Shown here piece after piece: positions 10,535-21,282 of a stretch of 64,000 nt of DNA. Position numbers and translations under genes: made by a program. Origin of the DNA: Parafenestella ontariensis. Its lineage: Eukaryota > Ascomycota > Dothideomycetes > Pleosporales > Cucurbitariaceae. The stretch is from assembly GCA_021596325.1 (NCBI GenBank), contig JAKGDA010000037.1:62001-126000 (forward strand), read 5' to 3'. The notes below the pieces were generated by a model. It worked only from the letters and a program-made list of their open reading frames with translations, made no database searches and was not told where the DNA came from. Numbering within the stretch: the stretch's first letter is position 1; each line of letters opens with the position of its first letter.

Positions 10535-12509
10535 GCGTCTGTCCGCGTTGCTCAACCACTGGAGACTCGAGTCGAAGTATTGCCGCCGTGTAGACACCTC
10601 ATTCACGTGCTGAGACATGTTTGAAGGTACGTGCATATGCTTCGTGCCAGGGCTCTAGTTTGACGATGCTGTTTGGAGTATGGCACTCAGCTCAAGTCTG
10701 TCGTGGGCTGGACGCACGGATGGAGTTTGGGGGCTGCTAGCCTTGCGGTACTCTCGAGCCCTGCTAGGGGTAAATGTCACAGCTCTCACGATAGATTGGG
10801 CTGGGCGGACACAGTGATCCCTTTTCGGCTCATGGTTGGAATCACACTGACTTTGCGCGTTATACAGGCGTCGCGAACTCTGTTGTGATGGTTGGTCTCG
10901 GGCTGGGACTTGGTTCAAATTGCGCCATGGTTACGAGCACTCTGCGAAATCACTCATTTGTGAGGGCCAAATTGTACGATAGAGACGAGGGTCGCGTGTG
11001 ATCTGGGCGAGAGGAGGCACGGAAAATCAGCTCGTGCTCTGCCATGACGATGGCCTGCGAATGGATCAATGCGGCGGCTGAAGAAATGAGAAGCAATACT
11101 AATGGCAGGGGTGTCGGCTATAGCCAATCATAGCGATAGGGCTTGGCTGGAGTAATAGTAATCTTATTCTTCTGCTATTGCTAACGCCTTGTGAATTTGT
11201 GTGTCATGTTACTGTGAGGAGTAAGAGGGCAAAGGTACGGTGTAGAGTTGTCTGCTACTACGAGCTAGCGGAGACATGGTGTTGCTGCAGGTTACACTCG
11301 CAGCTCGCGTGCTCCTGCGCGAGCAGCCACACAAGCGAGCAGCGTAACTGGTTGCCACTGCGTTGTTGAGGCTCTTTGTCCTGCATAGAGGCTGACGACA
11401 GCCAGTTACCCACAGCGCAAAGTCTTTGTAAGCTTTGCGACCTCCACACCACGCTCCGAGCAGTTCGGACAGCTCGTTCCGGTGGTTGAAGGGCTTCTCG
11501 TGGGACGCCAAGGCGTGGTGTACCATTGTAACAGAAGCCCGCTGTGGCACTCGCACAACCACGTTGCCCGCCTCGTCGTGGGACCGAGTCAGACAAAGCA
11601 CGCTGGTTGGCTATTGTTGGGCGCTGTGCTCTGTCGCGACGGATGTTGGTTGCACGATGCTCAATGGTACCTGAGGACGGATCTGCTGGCTCCAGTCACG
11701 TTTTGCGCTCCCCAGGCAGGCCGGCCGACGGCCCCAGAGCACGACGGTTCGCTGCGCATGTTTCAGCGTCAGTGCGCGGGCTGTGATGGGGGAACAGACG
11801 GGGTGTGAGAAGTTCTGGGGACCGACACTCTATGGAGCTCGTGTGTAGGATGCGATACGGGGACATAGTCAGCGCATTCCAGAGTTGCCCGGGGGACTGC
11901 GGCGGCCTCGTCGGTCAGCCTCGTGGAGAGAAAGCCAGATGCAGCCGTTGAGAATTGTGTGGGTCCGGGAGATTCCTCACGCAGGCGCGCAGGTCCGGTG
12001 CAGAGATTTGCCGTACATACAGCGCTAGATCGCTGCTTCCCTGTCAGGCACCCGGACCACGCTAGCCAACCGCGGCGTGCTTAGCGCTCTTGGCCTACCG
12101 AAATTGCGCCAGGCCCTGGGAGATTGCGCCTCATAAGACAGAGGCCCCCAGAGTCCCTCCCGCTGTCTCTCCCCAAACGCACCCACTCTACCCCGTCGCT
12201 CTCTTAAGATCAAAGTCGCACACTGTCCGAGCCTTGCTCACCACGCTCCTTGCTAGCACCCACCTTCTTTCCAAGTCAACTACTATCCACACTTGCTGTC
12301 GCATACCACCCGCGCTCGCGCAACTGCCTGTCTCTCTCTCCCAGACAACACCACACGATCCCGAGACCTGTCTCACACGAAACACGCACTGTCGCACGTT
12401 TCCAACACCATCGGACTCGATATCAAATCTTGCGCTTTCGCAAAACTCACATAACCGCAACATCCGGTCGCATTCCTTCACCCCCAAACACCAAAACAAC
12501 ACCATCAAG
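10535..12509. other. Long intergenic region; pyrimidine-rich leader at its end
   Basis: About 2 kb without a supportable gene. Overlapping short frames on both strands near 11200-11800 show no family features. The final 330 bp is C/T/A-rich and is annotated separately as promoter/leader. Confidence 0.5.
12180..12509 (+). promoter_or_regulatory. Pyrimidine-rich promoter/5' leader of the GPI-protein gene
   Basis: A strongly CT-rich stretch with repeated CTCTC, CACAC and ACACCA blocks, ending in ACCATCAAG just before the ATG at 12510. CT-rich tracts of this kind mark strongly expressed genes in filamentous fungi. Several upstream ATG-less pyrimidine tracts suggest a long 5' UTR. Confidence 0.5.
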
Positions 12510-12887
12510 ATGCGCTCTTTCCAGCAGGTCGTCTTCTTCCTCTTCGCGCTCCTCGCATGCGCTTTCGCTCAGGGCACTGAGTCCGACGCCTACGATGCCA
12601 CTGTCTACGTCACCTCGACTGTCTACCGCATCAACACCGTCACTCTCGCCAGCTCTCCCACTGGCAGCGTCGCGAACGAGACCTTGACCATCTCTGCCAC
12701 GCACCCCCCAACCTACCAGACCAGCAGCAACGCCACCACCGTCGCTGCCGCCACTGGCTCTGGCACTGGATACGTGCCCAGCTCGCCCTCGTTCACGGGC
12801 ACCCCCTTCATTGGCGCCGCATCTTCGCTCAACGCGAATGCCTTCCTCGCTGCCCTCGCTGCCGGCGCCGCCTACCTTGTCCTATGA
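12510..12887 (+). CDS. Small secreted GPI-anchored surface protein
   Basis: 125 residues. The longer open frame upstream is leader DNA; this ATG follows ATCAAG, a good fungal start context, and begins a classic signal peptide (MRSFQQVVFFLFALLACAFA, cleavage near residue 20). The mature part opens with ATVYVTSTVYRINTVTL and is Ser/Thr-rich with two or three N-glycosylation sequons. A GTP/GAA-rich linker then leads to a hydrophobic C-terminus (AFLAALAAGAAYLVL) preceded by small residues, as expected for a GPI-attachment signal. It is probably a cell-wall or plasma-membrane surface protein. The long pyrimidine-rich leader suggests strong expression. There is no enzymatic domain. Confidence 0.85.
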   Translation: MRSFQQVVFFLFALLACAFAQGTESDAYDATVYVTSTVYRINTVTLASSPTGSVANETLTISATHPPTYQTSSNATTVAAATGSGTGYVPSSPSFTGTPFIGAASSLNANAFLAALAAGAAYLVL

Positions 12888-14701
12888 GACTCGCTTTGAG
12901 CAGCCACGAAGCCTCCTGCTTCTAGCATCATCGACTGGTGCTCGTCTTTGATTCACCCCTGCCATCTACCTGGAAGCGCCTGGCCTAGGCACACTGCGCT
13001 CGAGCTTGTTTCACGTATCACGAGGATGCCCGTTCATGTCTACACTACCCCTTCTTCTTCACCCTTGTCATTTAGCCTTTTTTACCCCTTAGATACTACC
13101 CCTTCTACTTGGACTTTTACTTTTCCATGTCAGTCCGGATACTACCCTTGTAATTGCATTTCTTCTCTTGTTTGAAACGATTGACGAGAATGTGGATGCT
13201 TTGGGTTCGTCTTCGGGTCTATATCTACTTTTTTACTTTCTCTCCTTCTTGGTCACCCCCCACTTTCTTGTGGTCGGTGTGTACCCATCTTACCCCTTAT
13301 TCTTGTCATTTGTTGGATTGGTCGAAACGCGCGCGACAGGACGCTGCTTCGCAGACAAACACCACACCGTTCTTGTACCTTATGCGAATGCGATAAACCG
13401 GGGGCATTTGGAAACCGCTGCTGCCTGAGGCACACCCCCTCCTACTTCTCTTCCCGCAGATCCTCACGACAAACTGCTATTTCTCTGGTGGAGCTGGAGT
13501 TTGGAGATACCCCCTACTTGTGACTTTGATTCACCTACCTTACCTACCCTGTTTATTGTTTATTGGTTGAAAGATCTTTGTATGGAAGATTTACTATTTG
13601 GAGGAGAGATTTGGTGTGATTATTACGAAGATTGGAGCGACGGGGAGAGATGGGAGCTATGGATGGAACCAGCAAAAGCACTTTGCTGCTGCGTATGGGC
13701 AGTGCGACAATGTTTCTGGTTGCCGTTGCGCCTTTGCATTGGCTGTAGCTAATACTCACCCAATACAAAAGTTTGAAAATAATCTTCCTCCTTCCCAATT
13801 CTGCTGCACTGCACTGCACTGCCTTGACTGCCGCGTAATCTCACACTATTCACTCCGGTACTCACCACTCAAACTCTTCACTCAGAACCTCTCTTTCCCA
13901 CTCTCCCTTCGGATTTCTCCATGCGATCTCGATCGGCAATACCCTCAGCATACACTATGCCAACTTATTCCCGCCGCCAGTGGTGGCGGAACAAAGAAAA
14001 CAAGGCTTACCAGTCCCCACTAGTTTTTTAGCTCCAACCCAACTTCGTAGCATCCAGACCGGATCCACCATATTATTCAGCAACGGTATCTCTTTGTTCT
14101 CTTCCCACGGACTTTTGCCGAGAGAGAGAAAGGGAGGGTTTTTGGCGGAGTTCTGCCGGGGTGCCGAAGAGAAGGGCGAGATGGCAGGGACGGAGGGAGT
14201 TTGGTTCGGGGTCCACATATAACGTGGCATGCTCGGGTATTGTACCTGAATGAATGAATGGATGGATGGTTGAATGGTTGAAAGGACCGTATTGTGGGTT
14301 AAGGGTATGGGCAACGCGTGTCTCTCTCCTTTCTTTCATTCATTCATTCTTTCTTCACTCCTAACATTGCTTCGTCTGTTCGGAAGTTTCCGTTGCGTTG
14401 CATTACTGTGTTGTTGGGTTCAACACTTCGACGCGAAGTGCACCCGAGAAAGCACTCTGGGAAGCGAGATGAGACGGACTCTAGGTCGCCGTTTGACCGT
14501 TTGGGGATATAAGGGAAATGTAACGCAGGTACATAGTATCGGGGAATAAATTTGCGTCATGGTAATATCGCGTGGGTAATACCGTTGTATTGGATCGGTG
14601 TGCTGGGATGAGCGTAGGTATAGTACATTTGGATTTGCGACGTGTATTGCTTGGGCTTGCGTACACACACGTCTATTGCTGGTACGCCAAACACATCAAT
14701 C
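12888..14701. other. Long intergenic region with pyrimidine-rich and simple-repeat sequence
   Basis: About 1.8 kb between convergent genes. It begins with a probable long 3' UTR of the GPI-protein gene (T/C-rich, 13030-13150). It also holds an inverted repeat of GAAT/CATT units (listed separately). No frame shows recognisable protein features. Confidence 0.5.
14248..14349. repeat. 13-bp perfect inverted repeat of GAAT units
   Basis: GAATGAATGAATG at 14248-14260 pairs exactly with CATTCATTCATTC at 14337-14349, with a 76-bp spacer that also holds GGATGGATGG and GGTTGAATGGTTGAA. It could fold into a hairpin in RNA. It may just be two complementary microsatellites. Confidence 0.6.
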
Positions 14702-15775
14702 TCACCACCTGGTAAGAAACGCTCCAGACCTTTCTAAACAGTCGAAATGCTGCCACTGCGCCTCTGTCCACGCTTTTGTCGTGGGTCGATATTCATCTGT
14801 TAAAGCCAGTCAGTCACTACACCTCCCTCCAAGTAACTACCAACTCAAGGAATAAAACTTACGTCTCTCATCCTCCCTCACCACCAACTTCACATCCGCT
14901 CCTCTCCCCTTAACTTCAAACAACACCCTCCTCCGATCCGGCCGCTGATTAAACACCTCCAACTCCAACCTCTCCACCTCAAACGAGTCGTCCTTGAACA
15001 TCTCCATGATTTTACTAATAATCTGCTTCCCGTGTGTAAACTCCTCCGCCGCACCATAATACCTCAACATGCGACTCAACCCCGAAATCCGGAGTCGCTG
15101 AATCCTCCTTTTCCCCGTCTTTCCCTCCTCACCATCACCATCACCATCACTAACACTGATACTACAATCACTCTGCGCCCTCGCCACAGCCCTAACCAAC
15201 GGCCTCAAATCCCTAACCGAACACACGCTCCCATCGTCCCACCAATTCGCATCCTCCCACGCCGCAAAACTGCCCACATGCAGCGTCATCTTGCGTATCC
15301 CATCAAACCACGTCCCCAGTAGATTCGAATGCCGGTCTGTAGCCGAGCGCTTCGGCAACGCATGCCCGTCCCAGAACCACTCTGCCTTGGACGCGAATTG
15401 CTCGAGCGCTTCGTGCAGGAGTTGTTTGTTCGCGAGCAGGAAGGTGGGATACCGGTCGTCGGAGGTGCAGGTGATGGTGTCGTAGCCCTGCATAGTGGTG
15501 GACATGGTGTACACGCCTTGGTAGCGGAGTTGTAGGGTGAGCCAGTCGAAGGGGGTGTTGGGGGCGGGGAGGCTGGGGTGGTAGGTTTGCCAGTAGTAGT
15601 GGTAGATCATGTCGCGGAGCTCGCGGGGGAGGGTGAAGAAGGATGTTTTGGGGCGGTCAGGGGAAGTTGGGGGGGGGGTGTAGGGGGGTTCTGATTCTAC
15701 TGTGGCTTGGAAGCGGAGGGTTGGTTTGACTCGGGCAATGTGCAGGGCGAGGCCTTTGGTCCAGTAGTTGTGCAT
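14702..15775 (-). CDS. 2EXR/F-box-like domain hypothetical protein
   Basis: Two exons, 14863-15775 and 14702-14796, with a 66-nt intron (GTAAGT...TTAACAG); 335 residues. The motif FFTLPRELRDMIYHYYW near residue 50 is the opening helix of the large fungal 2EXR/F-box-like family (LPxELRxxIY). Next come a conserved-type LLANKQLLHEALEQF segment and an HVGSFAAWEDANWW stretch. The C-terminal half alternates basic and hydrophobic residues, and the last exon encodes TKAWTEAQWQHFD. Unspliced reading would end soon after the donor site; the spliced frame is longer and smoother. Such proteins are numerous in Pleosporales and have no assigned role; F-box members recruit targets to SCF ubiquitin ligases, but this is not shown here. 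Confidence 0.78.
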
Positions 15776-16847
15776 TTTTGGGTTTGAGGTTGATGGGATG
15801 CTAGCTTTGCTTGTTCAAGTTGCGATGCGTGACTTGGTCGATTGGAAGTAGGTATGGTAATTCCTTGGAAAGGTACTTATGCCCCGGAAGACTGAACTTG
15901 AAGGTACACAGAGAGCCTTGTCTTCTCTTCCTGCCACGCTCTCTCTAACTCCCACTTATACATTTCTTCTGCCTAGCAATAAGGCACCAAGGTATCAACG
16001 CGGGCTGTCTCCCTGGTCCATGCACGGCGCTAACACCCCAATCCAGCATTAGCGACGAGGCTGGTTCTCTCCTCCACCACCGACGTCTCCATTCCAGCCG
16101 GTCAGCACTGCCACTCACAGACAGTACGAGGCAGAACTTTACCCGTGGCGATGCTGTCGCGAACTTGATATCGCTAGTGCCAGCGCCTCTTATTTCATGG
16201 CATGTCGTCTGGTGATCGGCGGGCTGATGCAATGTTGGTCGGTAGGTTCGCGCGCCGTCGATGAACGTCAAACACCGGCTTGGACCCAGCTTCGGGACGA
16301 CCCTTACTACGCGACGCATGCTAAAGCTGGGGTGCAGATTGTTCAGACTTCCCTGCATGGGATCAGCGATGGCTAAATGGGTCAGTGAAGAAATGCTTGA
16401 CCCACATGCTGGAGGTGCCGATTTCGACTCGTCTTTCATTTGCATGGATCGACGCTGGAGTGTTCACAGTCAATGGTTTCGATGGCTACAACCCTACCCG
16501 GAGGCTCTTCTCAGGACCTAGATGTCTCTACATTTTGTAAAGTATGGTAGGCAAGGTCTCTCCTGCAGAGCCTTGAGCCAGTCTTCGAGATTGTTGGACT
16601 TCCGTGGAAGGCCGTTCGGCTCTTTCCTCGTTGCGATTAAGGTTTGTTTTTCGTCTAAGTCAATGGCGCTCCTTCATGTTTGGCAGTCGAAAACGGCATG
16701 CGCCATGCAGTTACCCCACCACAGCGGTACAGCCTTGCTGCGCATCGTGGCGCCTCACCGGTAACGCAGCCTGATCGTTTGCAAAATCATGGCGAGCTTC
16801 TCCCTTCCTCCGGTGTCGTCTCCGCAACAATCGACAAACCCGTCGCA
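15776..16847. other. Intergenic between divergent genes
   Basis: About 1.07 kb that should contain the promoters of both the 2EXR-like gene (minus) and the STAND-N/Hsp40 fusion (plus). A 166-codon minus-strand frame at 15945-16445 has no family features and is treated as a shadow. Confidence 0.5.
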
Positions 16848-18521
16848 ATGGCCAGCTTTGGATTCTCCCTCGGTGACATTCTCCTTGTCAGTAATTATGC
16901 CTACACGGTGTACCAGTCCTGCAAGAACGCGGGAGACGCTTTCAAGTCAATCACGTTAGACGGTATGTGACGCGAAGACCCAACCACTCAAACACCCACT
17001 AACTTTCGTATCGCACAGTGAACTCACTGCGCTCGCTACTCCTAGTGTTAAACGATGAATGCGCGAATCAGCACTCCGTCCAACGGCTACGACAGTCGCA
17101 GAAAGACGAGCTGGTAGCCCGCTTGCAAGCATGCAAGACTGACCTGAGCGAGGTGAAGAAGATACTATATGATTATCGATCATTAAACACCAGCCATCCA
17201 CGTTTCCGAGACCGGTTAGCCTTCACGACCGGGAGACAAGCGGACCTACAGCAGAAGATAAACGCACATTCGGCACGACTACAACAATTCATACTTGGCA
17301 TGGGCGTCGGGTCATTTTCCAGAATTGAAACTAAGATCGAGGCAGTGTTATCACTGTTGCCTTTACTACAGCCGAGTTCTGAGACACACCTTCTGTCAAG
17401 CCTGGAGATACGACAGAAGTTGGACGAGATCCATCGTGAAATACTGAACGGTAGACGCGGTGTCTTTGCGACCAACGATACAGATGCAGTCGTGATTCTT
17501 GAAGATGAAGTACTGGGAGACAACATGACGGAGGTTAACGTTGATGTTTCTGACGAAGTGTACGCATGGATTGCGAGGGTACGCTGCGAAACAATGAGCC
17601 CACAACAAGATCCTATCAAAAAACAGGGAGATGTGCATCCGGAGTTCGGCCAAGCAGCTGTGGTAGCTGGAGATCTTCTGGGAGAGAAAGAGCAGTGGAG
17701 ACCCATAATCGATCTGCGCAACCTTAAACATGTTAAAGGGACCGACACCGATATTGACTACTGCTGGGAACCGTGCAAAAATTCCTGGAAGAAGAAGGTT
17801 GGGTCTAGTTCTCTGAGGTCAAAGTCCAGGATACGCACGGAGGAGAGTCACGTTACTGAGCGCATCGTGCAATTACACGTCCCCTTAAAGGATGTGTATA
17901 GTGGCGCCGTAAAACGTTTCACTTTACGACGAATACTACCATCGCGTCCAAGTTATCCTCATTCGAGGATATTAATGTCGAGGTGGACGTGAAGAAATGG
18001 GTTATTGACGGTCACAAAGTCCGGTACATTGGGCTCAGTAACCGGAATTTGACGTGTACAGAAGACGTCATCTTCCTGTTCAAACGCGTAAGTCTTCAAC
18101 CTAAGCACCCTTGATAGCATGCTAACAACTGCTACAGTACAAACACCCCTTGTTTGAGGCCAAGGGGGTAGATCTGTATCATACTGTCAACTTGTTACCA
18201 TCCGAAGCAATGAATGGCTGGAGACGAGAACTTCCAAACATAGACGGTCGTGTTTTGGAATTATGGGCAGACAACGCAACGGGCCCGACTCAGGCGTTAT
18301 ATTTAGATAACTCTGGTCTACCTTACTCCAGTGCTCCGCATGGAAGGGGAGCTTTAGGCATTTCATTGTCTATAAAAGACTGTGAAACAACGGATAGAAA
18401 CTGTGTCGAGGCAGGAAAAACAAAGTCAGCACAGACAGGCGGATATTTCAACGCTCGTTGGAAAGATGGAGATAAGAAAGTGTTTCGCTCCAATGTGCGC
18501 TCCATACCTTTCTATGAATGA
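16848..18521 (+). CDS. Fungal STAND N-terminal (HeLo-like) domain fused to Hsp40 C-terminal substrate-binding domains
   Basis: Model: exons 16848-16962, 17019-17908, 17953-18087 and 18138-18521, 507 residues. Residues 1-130 begin MASFGFSLGDILLVSNYAY and match the helical N-terminal domain that usually precedes NACHT/ankyrin STAND proteins; SFSRIE closes it. A linker of about 170 residues follows. Then comes the Hsp40 (DnaJ class B) peptide-binding region: VQLHVPLKDVYSGAVKRFTL (CTD I start), DVKKWVIDGHKVRYIG, DVIFLFKRYKHPLFEAKG, a LPNIDGRVLEL strand, and GLPYSSAPHGRGAL (CTD II end). There is no J domain with HPD, no NACHT and no repeats. Introns 1 and 3 are canonical. The change of frame near 17909-17952 needs either a 44-nt intron (GTAAAA...CCAAG), which would delete VKRFTL, or a one-base shift near 17926. 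If the latter, this copy is broken. The function is unknown; regulated chaperone recruitment or an incompatibility role is inference. Confidence 0.72.
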
Positions 18522-18578
18522 AGTTTCAGATTATTTCACAGCACCTGCATCGACCTTACTCTCGATCCGACTCAACAC

Positions 18579-20531
18579 CTACTTTCCAAGAAGCTTCCCG
18601 GCGTACTCGGCAACAGCCAACATCTTCTCCTCCTGCAACCTCCTTCCTACGATCTGCAGACTCACATGCGCCCCATCATAGATTTCCGGATCATCTGCGA
18701 GCTCATCAGTAAAAAGTTCTGGACCAACAAACATGGCATCAACCTACAATCCTCTTGTATACCCTTGTCCCTCTCATCAATCGGCTTAAACTCTCCATCA
18801 ACCTTATCAACACTCTTATCCACATTCGTAATCGGCACAACCACACTGGTATAATCCAGCACATTAACCCACGTCGAATACCCATAATAACTGTACCGCC
18901 CCGGCCTCGCAGCCGGCCACGGCGCCAACGGACAAATCACCGCATCGACCGGCCGGCCCGTCCCCGTCTGCGCCTCGGTACCCGTCCAGTAGTCCAGATA
19001 CTCCTTCTTCAAACGCCTCAGCTCGACGTTCGTAGCGGCAATCTCGCTGGCGCCAAACTCTTTATCGAGCGACTCGTAGAACTTGACTTGCTCCGACATG
19101 GGCTCGCCGGAGAGCGCGAACGCAGAGCGCACGTCTGCGCCGCCGTCGTAGACCCACGATTTGAAGCCCGTGTCGAGAATGGGCTTGTGCGAGGGTGCAG
19201 TCCACTCGAGGACTTCGTGGCCGGCGGACTGCAGGGCTTTGACGAGCATGTCGATGGCGCGGTGGATGGGTGGTGTGGGAGTTACTATTCCGTCGGTTCG
19301 CAACACGCCGAAGGATAACTTCCCGCCTGCCTTCTTGCCCCCGCGGCCGTCTTGCACGTTTTCGAGAATCGCGTTCTCGTGGTCGTAGCGCCAGGGGATC
19401 TCGTGGACGAGTGGGTCGACGAGCCATGGTTTTTGATCGAGAAGCGCCTGCGTGACGAGGCGGAGTGAAGCGACGTCGGGGGCAATGGGGCCTACGACGG
19501 AGAGGATGCTGTTTTGGCCGTCCATGGAGTTTGCCATGCCTTCGTAGGGGAGACGGCCTGTGGATGGGCGGAGACCGTACAGTCCATTGAAGGCTGCTGG
19601 TATGCGGATGGAACCGCCTATGTCTGTGCCGAAACCAAGTGGTGCTGCAACACGTTAACTACACTAGCCACTCCATCACCAAGAGGAAGTGAGTGTGGTA
19701 AAGGACAGACAGAAAACAAACTTACACCCCTTAACCCCAATCAACGCGCCCTCCCCACCCGAACTCCCCCCACTAGTCAAATGCCTATTCTTCGGATTAA
19801 GCGTGTACCCAATAATATTATTCACCGTCTCGCCGCTCATCAATGTATGCGGCACACTCGTCTTACAATACAGCACCGCGCCCGCACTGCGCAGCATCTT
19901 GACCATCTCACTCTCATACACCTTTTCTTTCCCCGTGCCCTTTTTGCCCTCAAACGTGCCGATCCACCCCACATAGCCCATTGTCGTTTCCACATCCTTG
20001 ACGTGGAACTGGTCTTTGAGCGAGATGGGCACGCCGTGCAAGGGGCCGATTGGGCGCTTGTGCTCCGCGTAGTATGCGTCGAGGGCTTTGGCGGAGGAGA
20101 TTGCTGCGTCGAAGAAGATTTCGTGGAGGCAGTGTAGCTGGTGAGCGTATACATTAGCGTCTCCCCATTAAAGTTCTTCTTTACTTCTCCTTCCTTTCTA
20201 CCAGCAATCCCTTTTTGCCGTCCCTTAATTCAAGCATTCCGATAATACTTACTAACTGATGCCCCACCGCCGCCCTCTTACAAAACCCCCTCGCAACCTC
20301 CTCCGCCGTCCACGCGCCGCTGCCCACCTGTTTCGCAATCTCCTCGGCGCCGCATTGTGTAATCTGCACTTCTGACTCGGTCAGGTACTGCTTTATATAT
20401 TCTGTCACGTCGACTTGCTCGTCGATGGAGGGCGGGTTGGAAATGCGCCATTCGGAGGGGATGGCAGCGAGGATGGCGTCGCGTTTTTGCTGTGCGAGGG
20501 ATTGCCAGGTTGGTTGTTGTGATGAAGTCAT
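18579..20531 (-). CDS. Amidase signature family hydrolase (acetamidase/FAAH type)
   Basis: Four exons: 20253-20531, 19726-20137, 18748-19644 and 18579-18694; 567 residues. Introns are 115, 81 and 53 nt. The amidase signature is complete: GVPISLKDQF gives the catalytic Lys134, TSGGSSGGEGALIG carries the cis-Ser218, and SPLGFGTDIGGSIRIPAAF gives the nucleophile Ser242. The spacing is the same as in FAAH. The last intron is needed to recover DYDPEIYDGAHVSLQIVG, the usual family C-terminus. There is no signal peptide, so it is probably cytosolic, hydrolysing a small amide to acid and ammonia; the substrate cannot be told from sequence. It is convergent with the fusion gene, the two stops only 57 bp apart. 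Confidence 0.92.
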
Positions 20532-21282
20532 GTTGTGGTGGATAGGTTTGAAAAGAGTTAGGGTGGAAACTAAAAGGGTGGGTGTGTGGAGAGAGACTGG
20601 GAGGGAGGTTGAGATGTCTTGTGATGAAATAATCGGAATATTGGGGTAAGCTGATCGGGATTATTTGGAGATTTGGAGTTGATAGGCGACGCAACTTGAT
20701 AGGGATATGCGTGTATTGTGATAGCAGCTGTTAATGGCCGGCACCGGTGGTAATGTATGATAGCTTGATATGTAGCCGTGGAGGTGGGGTAGCTTCCTGT
20801 AGCACATGTACTGGCGCCTTCCAGATTGGTAGAGCTCCACGAGTAAGGCGGAACTAGGCCGCTCCTCGGAGCGCAAATAATTCTTATAGGGCATGGGGAA
20901 TTGGGGACTAATAAATAGATATGTAGAGAGCTCAGAAAAGAACCATGGGGAAAGAAAACACACCAATTTGTTCTCGAAGCTATATAGGTATCTGCAGGTA
21001 TGAAAAGGGCCCAAGAATAGAAACGTAAAACACTGCGAAGCTCCAAAATCTTCAGGACGCCGTGTAATGCACGTAAAGATTATAGGACTAGAAGCGACGT
21101 CGGTTCGGAGAATGAAAATAGTAGGTCGAAGGTATCGCAAAGGTGCTTATGAGTGATGTACACCAGCTTACATGTACAGAGAACTCGAGGTATTGTCCCA
21201 TCCAAGCAAGCGGTATCCAGGCTGAAGGAAATCGTTAAGCATACGAAGGAGATTCATTTTGATCGCGCTTTTAAATGCTCGC
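20532..21282. other. Intergenic between two minus-strand genes
   Basis: 751 bp holding the amidase promoter (near 20532-20700) and the 3' region of the SYLF-SH3 gene. Short frames here have no recognisable features. Confidence 0.5.
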
